The notes: generated by a model not told the origin, from the letters alone. A DNA stretch of 64,000 nucleotides from Saccoglossus kowalevskii (GCF_000003605.2 NW_003156234.1:172873-236872), one strand, 5' to 3'. Numbered from the stretch's first letter, positions 50,640 through 63,837 are shown. Translations and numbers: made by a program.

Positions 50640-53600
50640 ATGAAAGTAAACAATTTCCTTCAAACAATTATCTTCCAAATTTAAAGTATGAAAATACATT
50701 TTGCATTTCTTGACAAGTGTCATGCCCCCCCCCCCATGATCTCAAACGATCCACCTCTTAGCTGTTTATTGTCATCGCAAACGTTCAGTATGAGTTTCTA
50801 AAGCACAGAACATTATTTCCGTTTCAAATTCACGGCAAGACCACCACAGAAGATGTCAGGGGGAACTATCGGAACACTGAAATCATGGAGACACAATCCA
50901 TCTACCCAGCCAGACGTTTCTATTGAGGGCTAACGTTTGATTAGTAAGGGCAGCGGCAAACCAAATAAAGAGTACGCGTCGCTGGTGTCATGCAGAGGTC
51001 TGCATTAATACATCATGTTGGAAGCAGCGAACATTTAAACGCCGTCAAGTTTGTATGAATCCCTAAGAACTGGTATGATAGTGGCTTTCCGAACAAATCA
51101 AAACAGATTCACATGCAGCAACGATAAACCCTGTATATTTCATAGTAGAAAATAAATTACCCGACAAAGGTCTCTCAGGTCATACGGTATGCAAACATCA
51201 TACTAGTAACAAACTGCAAGCAGCAGTTGCTAATGTGTTGATATTTAACATTGAAAGAGAGATTGACAACAGTCATCTCGATAATCTATTAATCTATCAA
51301 TTAAAAATGTGTCTCAGAAGCGTCCACAGAGAGTTACGCCGTGCTGATACAGTTTCACTGTTCAACTTACAGAGTTGAATTGGAAGAAATACAAGAACAC
51401 TATCAATAATGTGTATAATTATTTCCGGTACTCAGCATTCCATTATGATCGTGTGCGTGCTCTCAATGTGAAAGTGACATTGTGTTTGAATCAGCCATAT
51501 GCAATCAAATCAAATTATCCAGCGGATGGAATAACAGATCATACAGCCGATCGTTTACTCCGTTCAATCAAGCCATACTAATTTATCGTGCTAATCCACA
51601 CTACAGTATATGTTATATATCGATTAAATTCGGTAAGTATTCATAGAATGTCAAATACTACAAGAACTTATGTCCGGTAATAACGCAAAGAAATCAAACC
51701 GAGAATTTCGCAAGAATGATCGTCATTACCGGGGAATTAATCTCACCAATGCCACAGATTTGAACGTAAATGTGTATAATCAGGTGAGGTAATTATTTTT
51801 TAAGATTTTCTTTACACACGTACGAAAATGATTTATAGACATATTAAAAATTTTCGACGAAGTGTTGAATTATCATAATTATTCAGTACGAAACTATGAA
51901 ATGTCTATGGCATATAACAGTCCTAAGGATGTCGGCATGGGGAACGAAATTGCCCCGTAATGCCATATTACGGGACCATTTCACATCAGTCAGACACACG
52001 CCAATTAGAGTACCTCTATTGCATAACTTAACTTGAATATGTATATTAAAATTTCGAAACCCCCATTTATGGCATGCTACGTGGTTTAGTGCTCAAAACA
52101 GCGAACAATTTCATGTTGATAAGCTACACGATACTACACGAATTTGATAGAGCAGTACGTTATTTTAATGAAAAGCAAAGAAAAGGGTAAAAACAACAGA
52201 AGTGCCCGTTCTACTGTTAAAAAAACATCCTACCATGTTGATACTACTTTCACGTAAAGGTTATATGAAAATCAATGTACACAAGGCTTTGTGTGTTATT
52301 TCCAGTTCACGCTTCCATTATCGCGATTATTTCATGTACTTCTATATCAGCCACAATGTCATTTCATTTATCTAGCCTCCAGTCATGACTGCATATAATA
52401 CAGTGTAGGGTATCGTTGAAAAGATTGACTTCTCCACAGCGTGATTACTTTTGTATGAAGAAAATCATTCCAATATCGCAAGTGTTTATTACAGCATATG
52501 CATTCAGCTATCAGTATGTCTATAACAAGGAGAAGTCATGTGATCATATTGTACGCACAATAGTTCTATTTCAAGTCAGCAATTTCCCATATATGTACAG
52601 TAATATCCTACTCTGTCCCAGCCAGTGGAGTTTACATTTCCACAGCTTCTTTGCTATACCCGTGCCTGTAGTACATTTGCATATTTTCACAAAAGACATT
52701 GTCTTCTTTCATCAACGATACACTCACACCTCAGCTGGCATCAATGCCTGATGTAGAACCAAGGTTTCATACAGAGCCCATTTGGACTCGGAATGATATA
52801 TGTTGCCTGTCTTCGAAACACTTTATTTCATGTGTACAATGAATCTATATATATTACTGATACTGATTTACTATGCTGTGTGCAGTTTTGTTCCTATGAA
52901 TATGTTTTGTTATTTGCTAGTCGTCTGTTTTGTTCTTGGACTTTCAAATTTCTCTATATGACTTGTGTTCCAAGGCCTACGGTTAGGTACGTTATTTCTA
53001 CTTCACAATAGTGAAACAGTTTTGTTTGTTTTTTGCATTATAGTCAATATAGCTGAATGGAGAATCTTCAAGTTCCTAACTGTGCTTTGGTATTATTTAT
53101 ATAAATCAATCCTGATATTGTTACTCTGTTACCAGTTTTCAGAGGTTGGCGTTCTATTTGCATTTCCATGAATGAACCACTAGTCTTGAAATTATGATTT
53201 TCCCGACGATGTCTGACTGAAATTCGATAGATTCGAGCCGAGTTGAAAATTATATATATCACGCATATGTCATACAAGAAGTACATGTGGTATACATCAG
53301 ATATGGATATTGCGTGATTCCAAAGAGCTAGAAAACCAAATCTCCTTTGAACACCAATTCAAACATTGGATTTTTCAACACGAGAAACGGTTGAGAAATA
53401 CTATTTATCACATCACCTTATTTCGCAAGTATTGTTCCCGTAGATATAAATATATATATTTTTTAATAAATTTTATTCCGTACTGAAGATAACACATTCT
53501 AATGAGGTATTCGATAGTAAGAATGATATTATCAGTATTGTCTGAATTTCGTATAAACAACGTATTTATGGAGATTATAATTTCGACACCATAAACTTCC

Positions 53601-54700
53601 CACATCTTGACAGTAATATTCCTATCTCCCATGGCTTATACTACGATCTATATCCCGGAAGTGGGTGTATGTATCAGGTGAAACAGTTGGGCTGAATGTG
53701 TTCAACTTAAATGTGTTCTGTTGTGTTTGCTTGGGGGTTCAAATGTTGGAGTTTGTCTTTTGACGTTGAGTATTGACATTGTTTCATTGTTGTGGGTTTA
53801 GTAGGCCATCGGGATACAAAAATGGCATTTGTTTTTTTAGTTAAAAACATCTGCAGTCTAATTTAGGTGGAGGTGCGCAAACGGGGAAATATGTTGGTAA
53901 TCGTTACGCAAACCAGAAAACAACAAATGGTATAATAGGAACAGTCAGTTACGCGTCTGTTACCGCATTTATTGGTTCTTAAACTTGCACGCCAGCCCGC
54001 GCAGTTTCCTCATATCTTAGCTCATTTAGAAAAACGTGAGGAATAAATGGGAGTTGTCTTGAAACGCTTATCTCAAAAATAAACACGTGGGCGGGTTCGT
54101 GGCGATTACTTTCTCTCTTCTTCTAATCTCGTTACTAACTAATTTACTAATCACTGGATTCTTTTCAACTGTATTGTTTTGATATACAAAGCAGCATGGA
54201 GTTGAACTCTGCTGCATGTTTAAATATAATGTCAGCGCAACATTAAATCACACGACGATTGTGTAACTGCTATCGATCGTATAATTCTGTGGTTTCCTGG
54301 CATTTTGTAAGTGTTTCATTTATTACTAACACCTCTAATCGAGTTCACTATCAGTCCTATGGGATTCTCCAAGACCCATTACGTTTCTATGTCACGGGTC
54401 TGGGGAGTTCTTGTGCGATTGCTTTTAATGATTCTTTCCTTTCGTCGCCGGAATGAATTAGATTATTAACGTAGTGACTGTATTGTTATACGTGAGATAA
54501 CCGAATGTCGGTGGGCACGCATCAATGAATTCTCGCTTTACTTGGCGATGGGTTTGATGACTCGATGAATTTTAGCTTTTCTGAAATGGATACGTCAATA
54601 CGCAGTGGACACTTTCAGATCTAGTTACTTTCGATTTAATGCACACGAGATTCCCCAAATGACACATGTGCGTGAATGACTAGAAATATATGTAATCTCT
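50640..54700. other. No firm gene
   Basis: Several overlapping short frames between 52.4 and 53.2 kb are T-rich and hydrophobic by composition; no splice-bounded conserved protein was recognised. Confidence 0.45.
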
Positions 54701-54732
54701 ATAAATCCATATTGCATGTTTTTTATTCACAG

Positions 54733-54924
54733 TAATATTCACATACATTCCTTACTTAGATGTGCAGCGCCTTGCGAGTTATGTTCTGCACAATGCGCGA
54801 GTAATTATTATTCTTGCAGAAAATGTCCTTTTCAAGTGATTTATTATTTATGTTGCCATTTAGAACATAGTTTGAAGACAACCAAACAATGTTTTTACAC
54901 CCCATCCACTAAACTGTCATTTTA
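54733..54924 (+). CDS. Short cysteine-rich ORF or exon
   Basis: Behind a TTTATTCACAG acceptor, an open frame to a stop at 54922-54924 contains nine cysteines in about 45 residues: RCAAPCELCSAQC, YSCRKCPF, LCCHLEH, TKQC. The start C-x2-C-x3-C and the closing CC match the modules of the VWD gene that ends 330 bases away on the other strand. It may be a lone inverted copy of that module, a small cysteine-rich peptide exon, or chance. No signal-peptide exon or polyadenylation signal was found. Confidence 0.3.
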
Positions 54925-54995
54925 ACCTTCCTTTTATGTGAGAAGATTTTATGTGATTCTAGATTATTGATCGAAATGTAAAAATGCTACAGCCA

Positions 54996-55001
54996 TTTAT
55001 T
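54996..55001 (-). terminator. Polyadenylation signal of the VWD gene
   Basis: AATAAA on the minus strand, about 256 bases after the stop at 55257. Confidence 0.45.
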
Positions 55002-55256
55002 CAAACTCAGAATTAAGAAAACCAACCCATCTAGTTCTGATCCAGAAAATAAACTTTAAATTTACGCGTGATGAAATATATGTTGTACATGTATAGAAAA
55101 GAATGTAGTGTGCGGCAAGTGTTAGCATTCTAGACAAATAAAACACTTCAGTAATCAATGGCGTCGATCTGGTCCATACGTTGAATGCATATGTGTGATA
55201 GTTATTGCTAATTGTTGAAGAAACCACTGCACGTCCAGGTTGATATTCCCAGGTCC

Positions 55257-57986
55257 TCAAGGAGCGCGGCGAATATTACAACTATGAAAGACAAACGGGA
55301 TATTACATATTTGGTATAATGAAAAGAATAACGTAATCATAAATATGTAACAGTGTGACGACCAAGCTCATTCTCCGTCATAACAAGTAATAAACCAATG
55401 CAACCTATGGTGTTTCGGGATACAATGACATCTAAGAATGCGCATCTAATAACTATGTAAATTAGGGCGCAGAGTCCAATAACTATGCAAATTGCTGACG
55501 TTATTAGATTGTGTATGAAACGAACAACCAGAATATGTGTCAACGAAATATGTGCGTCATGTTGCGTGTTCGCAAATTAGTACGCCACAGACAGCGACGA
55601 GTGGTGAATTTCGAAAAAAGGTTATTTAGTGTAACAACCTATGATATGGTTATTAAAATAATACCAAAATGTATATGTCCAGTACAGCGGGGTAAATGTA
55701 GGCATTAGCGGGGATTTGGTTTTAGAATATAAGCGGTCTAATGAACAGGGGTGTAAAACAGGATGTACGTCGCATTATTGCACTTGTGTAATATAAAATG
55801 ACGTTTCTATGGCGAACGTTTTTCTACACTAGAGTCTCAAAACATATTCCTTCTGTACGATGTACTGATAATATAGATTGCAGTATATTGAATCAATCTT
55901 GTATCAAGTTTACAATACGAGTACAAATACCATATCATACCTGCCAGGAACCTCCCAGTTGTTACCAAACTCATTGTCATCATTAGTGAGCTCGAACAGT
56001 CCATCTGGTAGTATCATCATCATATCGTTACGTGGATCACCATCAGCATCACCAAGGAGTCCACATACATAGCCGTGAAAGTCCTCATCAATAGTTGCGA
56101 TAATGTTGTCCCTGCCATTCCATGACAGAGAGAAAACCTCCGGAAAGTCAACATGAACAAGTTTATACTCATAACCAATATTGATATGTACTCCCTCATC
56201 GGTGGTCATTGGAAGGATGCCAGTAACAGACATGTCGTTTACCTGCAGCAACAATCAAATTATAAGGGTTATAACATTTATTAACATACAGCCCCAAAAA
56301 CAATATAATTTACCGTTACGTAAATCATCAGCCGTTCCAAAACTTACAATCACTATTGTATATTTTATGAGTTTGCTAAAACCGTTATACGGGGTAAAGT
56401 ATTCAAGTTTTTCTGTTATATCAAATTTACTGTTTTGTTTTTATATAAAACGATATTTGAAAACACCTTCTTCCACACGTTTACTCAGACGTTTATGTCA
56501 GGTGTCTTTCTAGTAGTAGTGTAATTGAGCTTATGATTAAAATCCGCTTATTTTAGATAAAATATAGAATGTAGAAGTTTTAGCCTGTCAGAGTTCCTCT
56601 CATATAGTTGTTTAACTGGTCCAGAATGAAAAACATGTCACATCTGCACAACTTAGAAATTAACAGTCAATATCACAAACACACAAAAAATATAGTTTTT
56701 AGAAGTAGGGCGTGTTTAAGAAATGTGAGCATTGGGTTTTTGAAGGTAACCCGTTAGAAATGTTCCATAGTATAACTGTTTAAAAGTAGTATTTTTAATT
56801 CAATAGCAAATAAAACTAGTAAAGTTTTACCCTTTGAAATGTAATTTCATGTTGGCAGCCACGCCTTTGTGGTACAAGGTGAACTAGCACGTTAAACTAT
56901 TTAATTCATATTTGAAAAGAATAGTCAAATATTATCTACATATTATCCAAGCTGATACGTATATATCTATTCTAGTTATAAACTCCAGTATAAAAAAAAT
57001 CCGAAAATAGCCACTTATGATGAGCCTCACTAGTTGAAACCTACTGTTCTCGAACGGACTGGGAGTTGCGTGTTTTAAACAGGAAATGGGAAACTAAACT
57101 GTTGATTTAAGAAGGACATTTTGTAAATTTAGAATATCAACACATAACTTACTTACTGAAACAGACATAAGTCAAAATATATATAAATCACAGAAATTTG
57201 GTAATTATTGGCCGAGCTGTATTGAAAACGAATTTCACTTTTTGCTGTCTTTTTACTCTGAAATACGAAAACAATATTTGCCGACATCATACTTCACACA
57301 CCCAGATCGCATCAAATTTGGTCTCTTAAAGACAACACATCGTTACAGACATTGCAATGTATTTAGGTTGTGCCATTCAGAAAAGTGTTTAAAACGTTGT
57401 GAGTGCTATAAAGTTTATCGTACTTTCTGAAGATATTAACGTTAAATTACTGTATACGTATTCAGTTATTTGTACATAGGTACTGAATAATAATTAAAAA
57501 GATACGTGTGTTTATGCCGTGATCATTTGAAATTTCGAGAATACTTTCTCAATTCAAAACTGGTGTATTCCCTAATGTCTGCTATCAAATATTGGGGTAA
57601 TAGTTTACCCAATTCTATGTATTTTCTATAGTTTTCTGGTTTTTTCTTTAATTTTTTTTAATTCGCAACAAAACAATTGTGATTATTATTATCTTAAAAA
57701 TGACAACAATTACGTTTGCTGCTCAAATTTATTAGCAATTAAGTCATATATGTTTTGCATACATTAGATCTGATAATACGGTGACAATTGTGCAAATATG
57801 CCAGAAATTAAAGTTGATGATTCCTTTAATCCCGATTGACAGTCGTTGTGGAAAATATGAAATAGATCATATATAAAAAGTTTAGTTGTATACAAATTAG
57901 AATTGTTTTTCCCATGATCCTTTTCTATACTAATGCAAGTAAAAACAATTGGTATTTTTGATAAGCTTAAGTACCCTTTCTGAATT

Positions 57987-58056
<70 letters not shown>

Positions 58057-61000
58057 AGTCGTATATTAAATGGCATATTTATCACCCATCAACTCATGTA
58101 ATAAGTATGATTCCAAGGGTGTAATCTCGTCCGTCTGAATTATGTTTTCAATAAGTATTCACGTGGGATGAACACATATAGACGAGAATAAAAGTGTTAC
58201 ATTTTTATTACGACGATACTCCCTGGAGTGGTATCATTCATACATGTATACATTTCACATAACTGAGTTGACCTTCCAAATAATAAGATGAGTACGTGCT
58301 CAGAATAGTGATTACGATTGAGACACGAATGAGTTAATGGTGCAATAACGATGTATTATAGCTGCTCTAGATCATCCTGGCTATACTAGTATATTGTACC
58401 CATAACAAAGATGATCATCTACGATTATCTAATCATCGTACAGACAACACCTCAGATGAGAGATCAAGTAAACCTGTATATTCCAATTTTCAGGAACTAT
58501 GAATATTACAGTACTGATTGTATGCCAAATTGTTTAAGAGTACTAGTAGTTTCCTTGAAAACCTGGTAGGTTCGAGGACAAGTAAGAATAAAAGAAAGCT
58601 TAGAAAGAAAGAAATTTTTAAAAATCAATTCAAAATTTAAGAACAGACTTTCAATAGCTCCAATTGTACATCTTAGTGTAGTTTTCAGTCTGAATTTATT
58701 CAACAAAAGCACCTCTACCACATGTTCAATTTAAATATTTGTTTGAGAAATTGGCTAATAATAATTATATAAACAATATGCATGTCAACATAAACTATTC
58801 ACGTCTCTGAATCATCCCCGAGCTTCTATGAAACAAATTTTATTGAAATGTGCACATTATGCAAATTAGACAATTATTATGCTCGAATTTCAATCCAAAA
58901 CTAATCTTTATCATTGTTAGCATGCAATTATATAGCAAGTCATATTGAAAGGCACGAATTGAGTTTTGAGATATTTTGAGCAAATAGTATGCAAAGAAAT
59001 GACGTCAGCACGTAGCTGTAACTTTCAAGTGGGCGTGCAGACGACAGACGGACAAACACGACAAAGTTTTATTGGCTTACCTTGACGTCATTCGAGGTGA
59101 TGTCAATTCTAGTCGAGGCCAGTATGATTCGGACATTGACGACATACGAACGATAGTGGTCCTCTGTGTCTTGGCCGTTCATATGATCAGTTATAACAAC
59201 AAATTGGGGATCTGTTGTACACTCTCGGAATAACACGTATGAGCAGGTTCCGTGATATTCGAACTTTGACCCGTCAAAGGACGTGTAGTTGGGTGAACCA
59301 TGAATTCCACCCCCTATTTGGAGAAATGAGACATAGAATTAACATCTGAACCTAAATCAACAAAATGTAATCGATAACTCAGTTACGAGAGATAATTTCT
59401 GTTCTTAATCTCTTCATCGTAGTCGGTGCGAACAAACATGGGGATTGTTTGCAATTAAGTTATAAAACAAAACGTAATTCCACACATTTATTACACTGTT
59501 AGTATTCACTGAGATTTGTTTCCCGTTGCCGTTTAGGTCGGCGTGTTTTAGGTGCAAAAATTATCATACAAAAATTATGTTACAAATATTCTCGATGTTC
59601 AGTAACAAATAATGCAATGTTTTCTAATATATACAAGACGTATTCGAAGCTTTGTAAAAAGTGCATAGACGAACACTTGTCACTTGTCACTTGCCTATTA
59701 TGCTAAGTCTTGACGGATAGTTTAGTGAGTATTACATCCCGAGTGTTAAGGTTTACAAGTTGGCGAAGTTGAAGACAATAAATATCCAATGAGACTGAAA
59801 CCGGTCTGTTACCAAATGTTAATGTAGGCATTTACAATCCAATGTTTAAATGGTGTGTTTTAATATAAGTAAAATAAGAATATATTCAAAGTGGTAGGGT
59901 TTGTAATGATGCACGCGCCATTCGTTGTACCAGATAATTTATACATAATGATCATACGTATATTGGTTGATTATTACGTACCTCCAACTCCATTTCCTGT
60001 GTAAACGAAATAAATATACAGTAGATAAATAAAATGTCCGTGGAATACATTTAACAACGAAAAGACTGAATTACAATTGAGTTTCACGTAAGTTACGGGG
60101 TACCAGGAAATTTGTGTAGTCGTAAAAATACTCAATTTTTACGTATAGTTTATTGTAAATATGGAACGGGTTTTTACCTGCAGTTTAATTAGAACGGTAT
60201 AATTACATAATTACATTTCACTTACTAGTCTGGGCGACACAGCAATGGTGACCAGCAGCTGTGCAGTCACAATGTTTCTGGGATATTTCACCAGGCCAGC
60301 AGGCCGTTCTACATTCTCCACCACAGTCACTGCACGAGCCTGTGAATTGCAATGATAGTAATCTGTATATAAATTGTACAGTTCTTAGTGCACCCCCCCC
60401 CCCCGATTTAAATCGCCTGCTTGTGAATGTATGGTTTCCTTCACATTAAACACGGCGTGTGATGAGTTCATCAAATCTGTGCGACCACGTGGCAATGGTT
60501 AAATGGATTGTAGTATGTCGACGTCCCTTACCGCTTCTTTTGCAGCAGTGGCAATCAGGACCGCATAGACCGGGGACTACCGTCACCGGCGTCTCGACGC
60601 CCACTTTACATCCGTGTGGTCGACATAATGCACGACCTGGAAATCTCAAGGCGCATTCGTCAATTCCTTCAATGAATACAGAATGTGCGTATCAAGCAAT
60701 AATTCAGACTGAAGCAGATTGGGGATACTTAGAATAATTATACGCGCCAATACACATCTTGACAACGAAAAAGGTCAAATAGGCAACGAATAATCGAATA
60801 AAGCATGCTTATTAAACAAACTCACCACTTGGATTGCATTCTGAATAAGAAAAATATTTTAAAAAATTATTGATTTTTTTTTATATTAATCATGAATTGT
60901 AAACAGTGATTTCCGCTACTAAAGTGTCTGTAAAATGTATCGATTACTGGTCTGATTTATGTTTTGACGTCATATGTTATTATATTTTAAATTATTATTA

Positions 61001-63837
61001 TAATAATAATATGACAAAAGACTGTTACCCTTCAAGCAACACTTATCTCCAAATTTACAGGTACAGGGTTCGTCAACGCACTCCGTCTCGTCTGGTAAAC
61101 ACTTGTCTGCTTCGTGAACGCAGCGCCCCCAACAGTCAGTGTGGCTTTCACAGCTATTAGTGGCTGCAAAAATAATATTGATAGCAGGCGGTCACCGGTA
61201 TTGGTTTTTGGTTCGGTTGACCCGAGTGCAAATCTCACCTGCGAAATAGGTTGACCGCTAGCCTACAGGTGAGTGTGCCACAGATTCAATAAAGAGAAGC
61301 TACTGACGGACACTAATTCACTTTATACGGATATAACTTCCGGAAAACGGTGATAAAAGTGTGAATGTGTTTATCTTTGTTTAGGCCTCGTTCACGCTAG
61401 AATATCGTATTAATGGCATTACACTCGGAAGACTGTCACACAATCGTGTCGCGTGACCCTAAATGACGAATACGGTGTATATCGAAACGCACTCCATGTG
61501 TCATCAGTATTAACACTTGAAATTTGCATATGAAAACAAGTCAGGCGAGACAGCGGCGGCCTACCTCCAATGTCACTAGCATTAACAAATGTTTTTTTAA
61601 GGAACAGTATTAACACCTTATATCAATTCCAACACCAAAACATCAACTTGAACTCACATTCTAGAAGACAGCATGTTTCACCTGTTAGACATTTACAGGA
61701 CATACCATGAACGTTGTATGGTTGGGTGGCATGGGGACAGTTGGGGCCCTGGATGCACACACCATTGCACGCATGACATCGTTCTTTGAGGACGAAAATA
61801 GAATATTGTCATAAACATACACGAGTTCCTTTCCGTCAACTGTTATAGTGATACGGCGCCCTCAGGCGGCTGTCAATTCAATGGGCAATCATGTGTACAG
61901 TACGTACAGCCACACTAACCACAGTTCATGTTACGAACGCTCGTAACACAGGAAGTTGAAATTTGAGTACAATTCAGAAGAAAAATTGTATGTATGAAAA
62001 TCATCCTATAACTTGGATTGCGAATCCGTGGCATATGCTGGTCATTCGTTTATTCTGTGTCTATTGTATAATGCGTTAACAAACTTGATATTAAAGGGCG
62101 GAGGTCGTCGGGCTGCGCATGTGCGAAATTTGTGTTGATAAGCATTGATTTTCCCATAATCCAATGCGCTCTTGTAATGATATTCTCAAGTATGAGATGT
62201 GATGTGGGCGCGACTTGCACTAATTACCGCCGGTGACTCCTTCGATACCTTCTAATCACCTAAAAAATACCTAATTAAAATTTGGTAGCGTCTCAGTTTG
62301 TACTTGTTGATCTGTGCAACAGTCAAAGTCGCCATCTTTGTTTATAAGAGACCCATATATCTCGCGCATGCGTGGCGCGACGACCACCGCCTTTAATGCC
62401 CCCTGAGGCGCATCAGGTGGCCATTGGTTTATTCGATTTTCATTACGACAATAGACTTATAAGAAGTGACTGAAAATAAATGTGAATTAGGATATATTTA
62501 ACGCAAAGGTTCAACCCCAAATAAAATGTGCTTTCAATTTTCCAATTTTCAATTTAGTCTGTTATGAAAAGTTCGACCAGACCACAAAGACGCCGATAGA
62601 TACAATGTAAATAATATCATTGGTTTTATTGGTTAAAAGTTGACACCACGCCCACCACGAAGTGCATGTTCTGTGACACGTAATGTGAAGTCCAATACTT
62701 GTCAATACTTGTCAGTAAACGCGGGCGGAGGGGGGCGTCACTTGTGCATACGAACAACGGCAATAGTGTAAGGATATCTACAAACATAAGCGTCTACAAA
62801 TGAGCTTTTGCGACTTTAGCGTGTGTGGTTATCGTCGTTTAGGACTCAATTCCTGTGACGACCCTTCCGTTTTATTTGTCATCGCGAGAATAATCCGCTG
62901 GGCAACTTGAATTTTGCAATTTACATTGCTGTTTTGCTAGCAACATTGCTATACATCGAACAGTATACTGCTTATTAATCAAGCGACAACAAAATATTAT
63001 AACAATATATCGGTATCCCTCAGTGGACTAAGAGGGCGCCATAATTTCACACGTCTTGGTACATTCCATCGTAATTTCAGAGACAATTAACTGGTAGAAA
63101 CACACCCGGCAAAACTCTACTTTCGGCTAGTTGTTTAGACAGAAAGATTACTTCTTCAAACGTTCTACAAGCAGCTCGTACGGAGGCCCTAAGAAATAGT
63201 ACAAGGTACAGTGGTGCGCGTCTTAGCAACGTGGAGTGTTATGTGACACGTCCGACTAATTAGCATAAAACGAGCCGTTTTCTTTTCCCTGCTTACATTA
63301 TATTGATTGGCGTCTTTGTGATCTGGGCAAATAAAATAAAGGCCATCATTTGCATCTCAAGTAGGCATTACTTTCAAAAGTGTAAATGTTTGTTAAGTTT
63401 TTTCTAAATGAAACAGCAAAATGTTGATGTCTTTGAAAACCTGTGAATCGTTTTCAACATTTGGAATTCGACATTTTGCCTTAATCTCAAGTTCATTGAT
63501 GTATAATACATTAGAATAAATAAATGGCCACGATATTACACGCATTGGTGTGCTTATGGAAACTAATATGGCTATTATTTTGTCTTTGTCGTTTATTTAA
63601 TTTAAGTTGTTTTTCACTGCTTTTAAACATTTTTACTAGTCAGTCTCATCCATCCTTGTTTACGAGTAATGCGTGTTGTACGGCCCAACCAAACACAGCC
63701 TAATATTTTTTGTCTAATATTCTACTTACTGACATAGCATTGGAATCCTGTCTGTGCACAGTACGTTGATGTTATAGCCATCTCATACTGCTTTGCTTCA
63801 GATCGACAAATTCCGCCAATATTAAAGCATTCCATGC
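55257..63837 (-). CDS. Modular cysteine-rich VWD protein, ten exons, 5' end off window
   Basis: Exons in transcript order: 63730-63837, 61658-61783, 61029-61163, 60826-60840, 60532-60666, 60226-60339, 59982-59996, 59081-59313, 55941-56242, 55257-55281. All have GT-AG borders and one open frame of 401 residues passes through them. The first seven are phase 1-1. Five carry cysteine modules, for example CHACNGVC...SCKCLTGETCC and CSDCGGEC...CDCTAAGHHCC. Two are 15-bp microexons. The last three form one von Willebrand factor D domain: GIHGSPNYTSFDGSKFEYHG, TCSYVLFREC, GYVCGLLGDADGDPRNDM, closing FGNNWEVPGSC and a stop soon after. No C8 or TIL follows, so VWD is C-terminal. An extracellular, disulfide-rich protein is certain from composition; the signal peptide should lie upstream of 64000. 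The role is unknown; VWD proteins act in adhesion, mucus and immunity. Confidence 0.88.
57045..57430 (+). pseudogene. LINE ORF2 C-terminal remnant
   Basis: Plus-strand frame with FCKFRISTHNLLTETD, then NYWPSCIENEFHFLL, FYSEIRKQYLPTSYFTHPD and IKFGLL. This is the conserved region found after the reverse transcriptase domain in many non-LTR retrotransposons (CxxC...E.EFHFLL.C..Y...R..YLP). The first cysteines of the C-x2-C pair are lost and the tail shifts frame (IVTDIAMYLGCAIQK in another frame). Only this fragment is present. It lies in an intron of the VWD gene, opposite in orientation. Confidence 0.6.
57990..58054. repeat. (AT)n microsatellite
   Basis: About 32 uninterrupted AT dinucleotides in a VWD-gene intron. 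Confidence 0.97.
59982..59996 (-). other. 15-bp microexon 2 of the VWD gene
   Basis: GAAATGGAGTTGGAG between a TTTACACAG acceptor and a GTACGT donor. With the flanking exons it reads RNGVGGGG, a flexible glycine linker in front of the VWD domain, and keeps phase 1-1. Confidence 0.65.
60391..60404. repeat. C homopolymer
   Basis: A run of about a dozen C in an intron; similar runs occur at 48707-48718 and 50727-50735. Confidence 0.9.
60826..60840 (-). other. 15-bp microexon 1 of the VWD gene
   Basis: AATGCAATCCAAGTG between a TTCTTATTCAG acceptor and a GTGAGT donor. It joins exon ends to read ECNPSGIDEC, adding a cysteine before module D, in phase 1-1. Confidence 0.65.
62091..62396. mobile_element. 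MITE, copy d (longer, related ends)
   Basis: 306 bp from TTAAAGGGCGGAGGTCGTCG to CGACGACCACCGCCTTTAA, with TTAA at both ends. The ends resemble those of copies a-c and again hold NRF1-like words at 62114-62125 and 62363-62374 (each 11 of 12 positions), but the inside is different. Confidence 0.7.
62715..62873 (+). mobile_element. MITE, copy c
   Basis: Same inside as copy b (ACATAAGCGTCTACAAATGAG, GTTATCGTCG, GGACTCAATTCC) with worn ends (TAAACGCGGGCGGAGG and CGACCCTTCCGTTTTA). NRF1-like words are lost. Confidence 0.75.

Noticed and set aside
52416-53171. Three overlapping plus frames as a possible membrane protein
   Set aside because: T-rich composition explains the hydrophobicity; no conserved motif or splice-bounded exon.
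54997-55260. 87-codon minus frame starting RTWEYQPG
   Set aside because: Different frame from the last VWD exon, which stops at 55257; this is 3'UTR.
60446-60737. Opposing frames around 60.5 kb, plus strand
   Set aside because: Plus-strand frame is the antisense shadow of VWD-gene exon 60532-60666.
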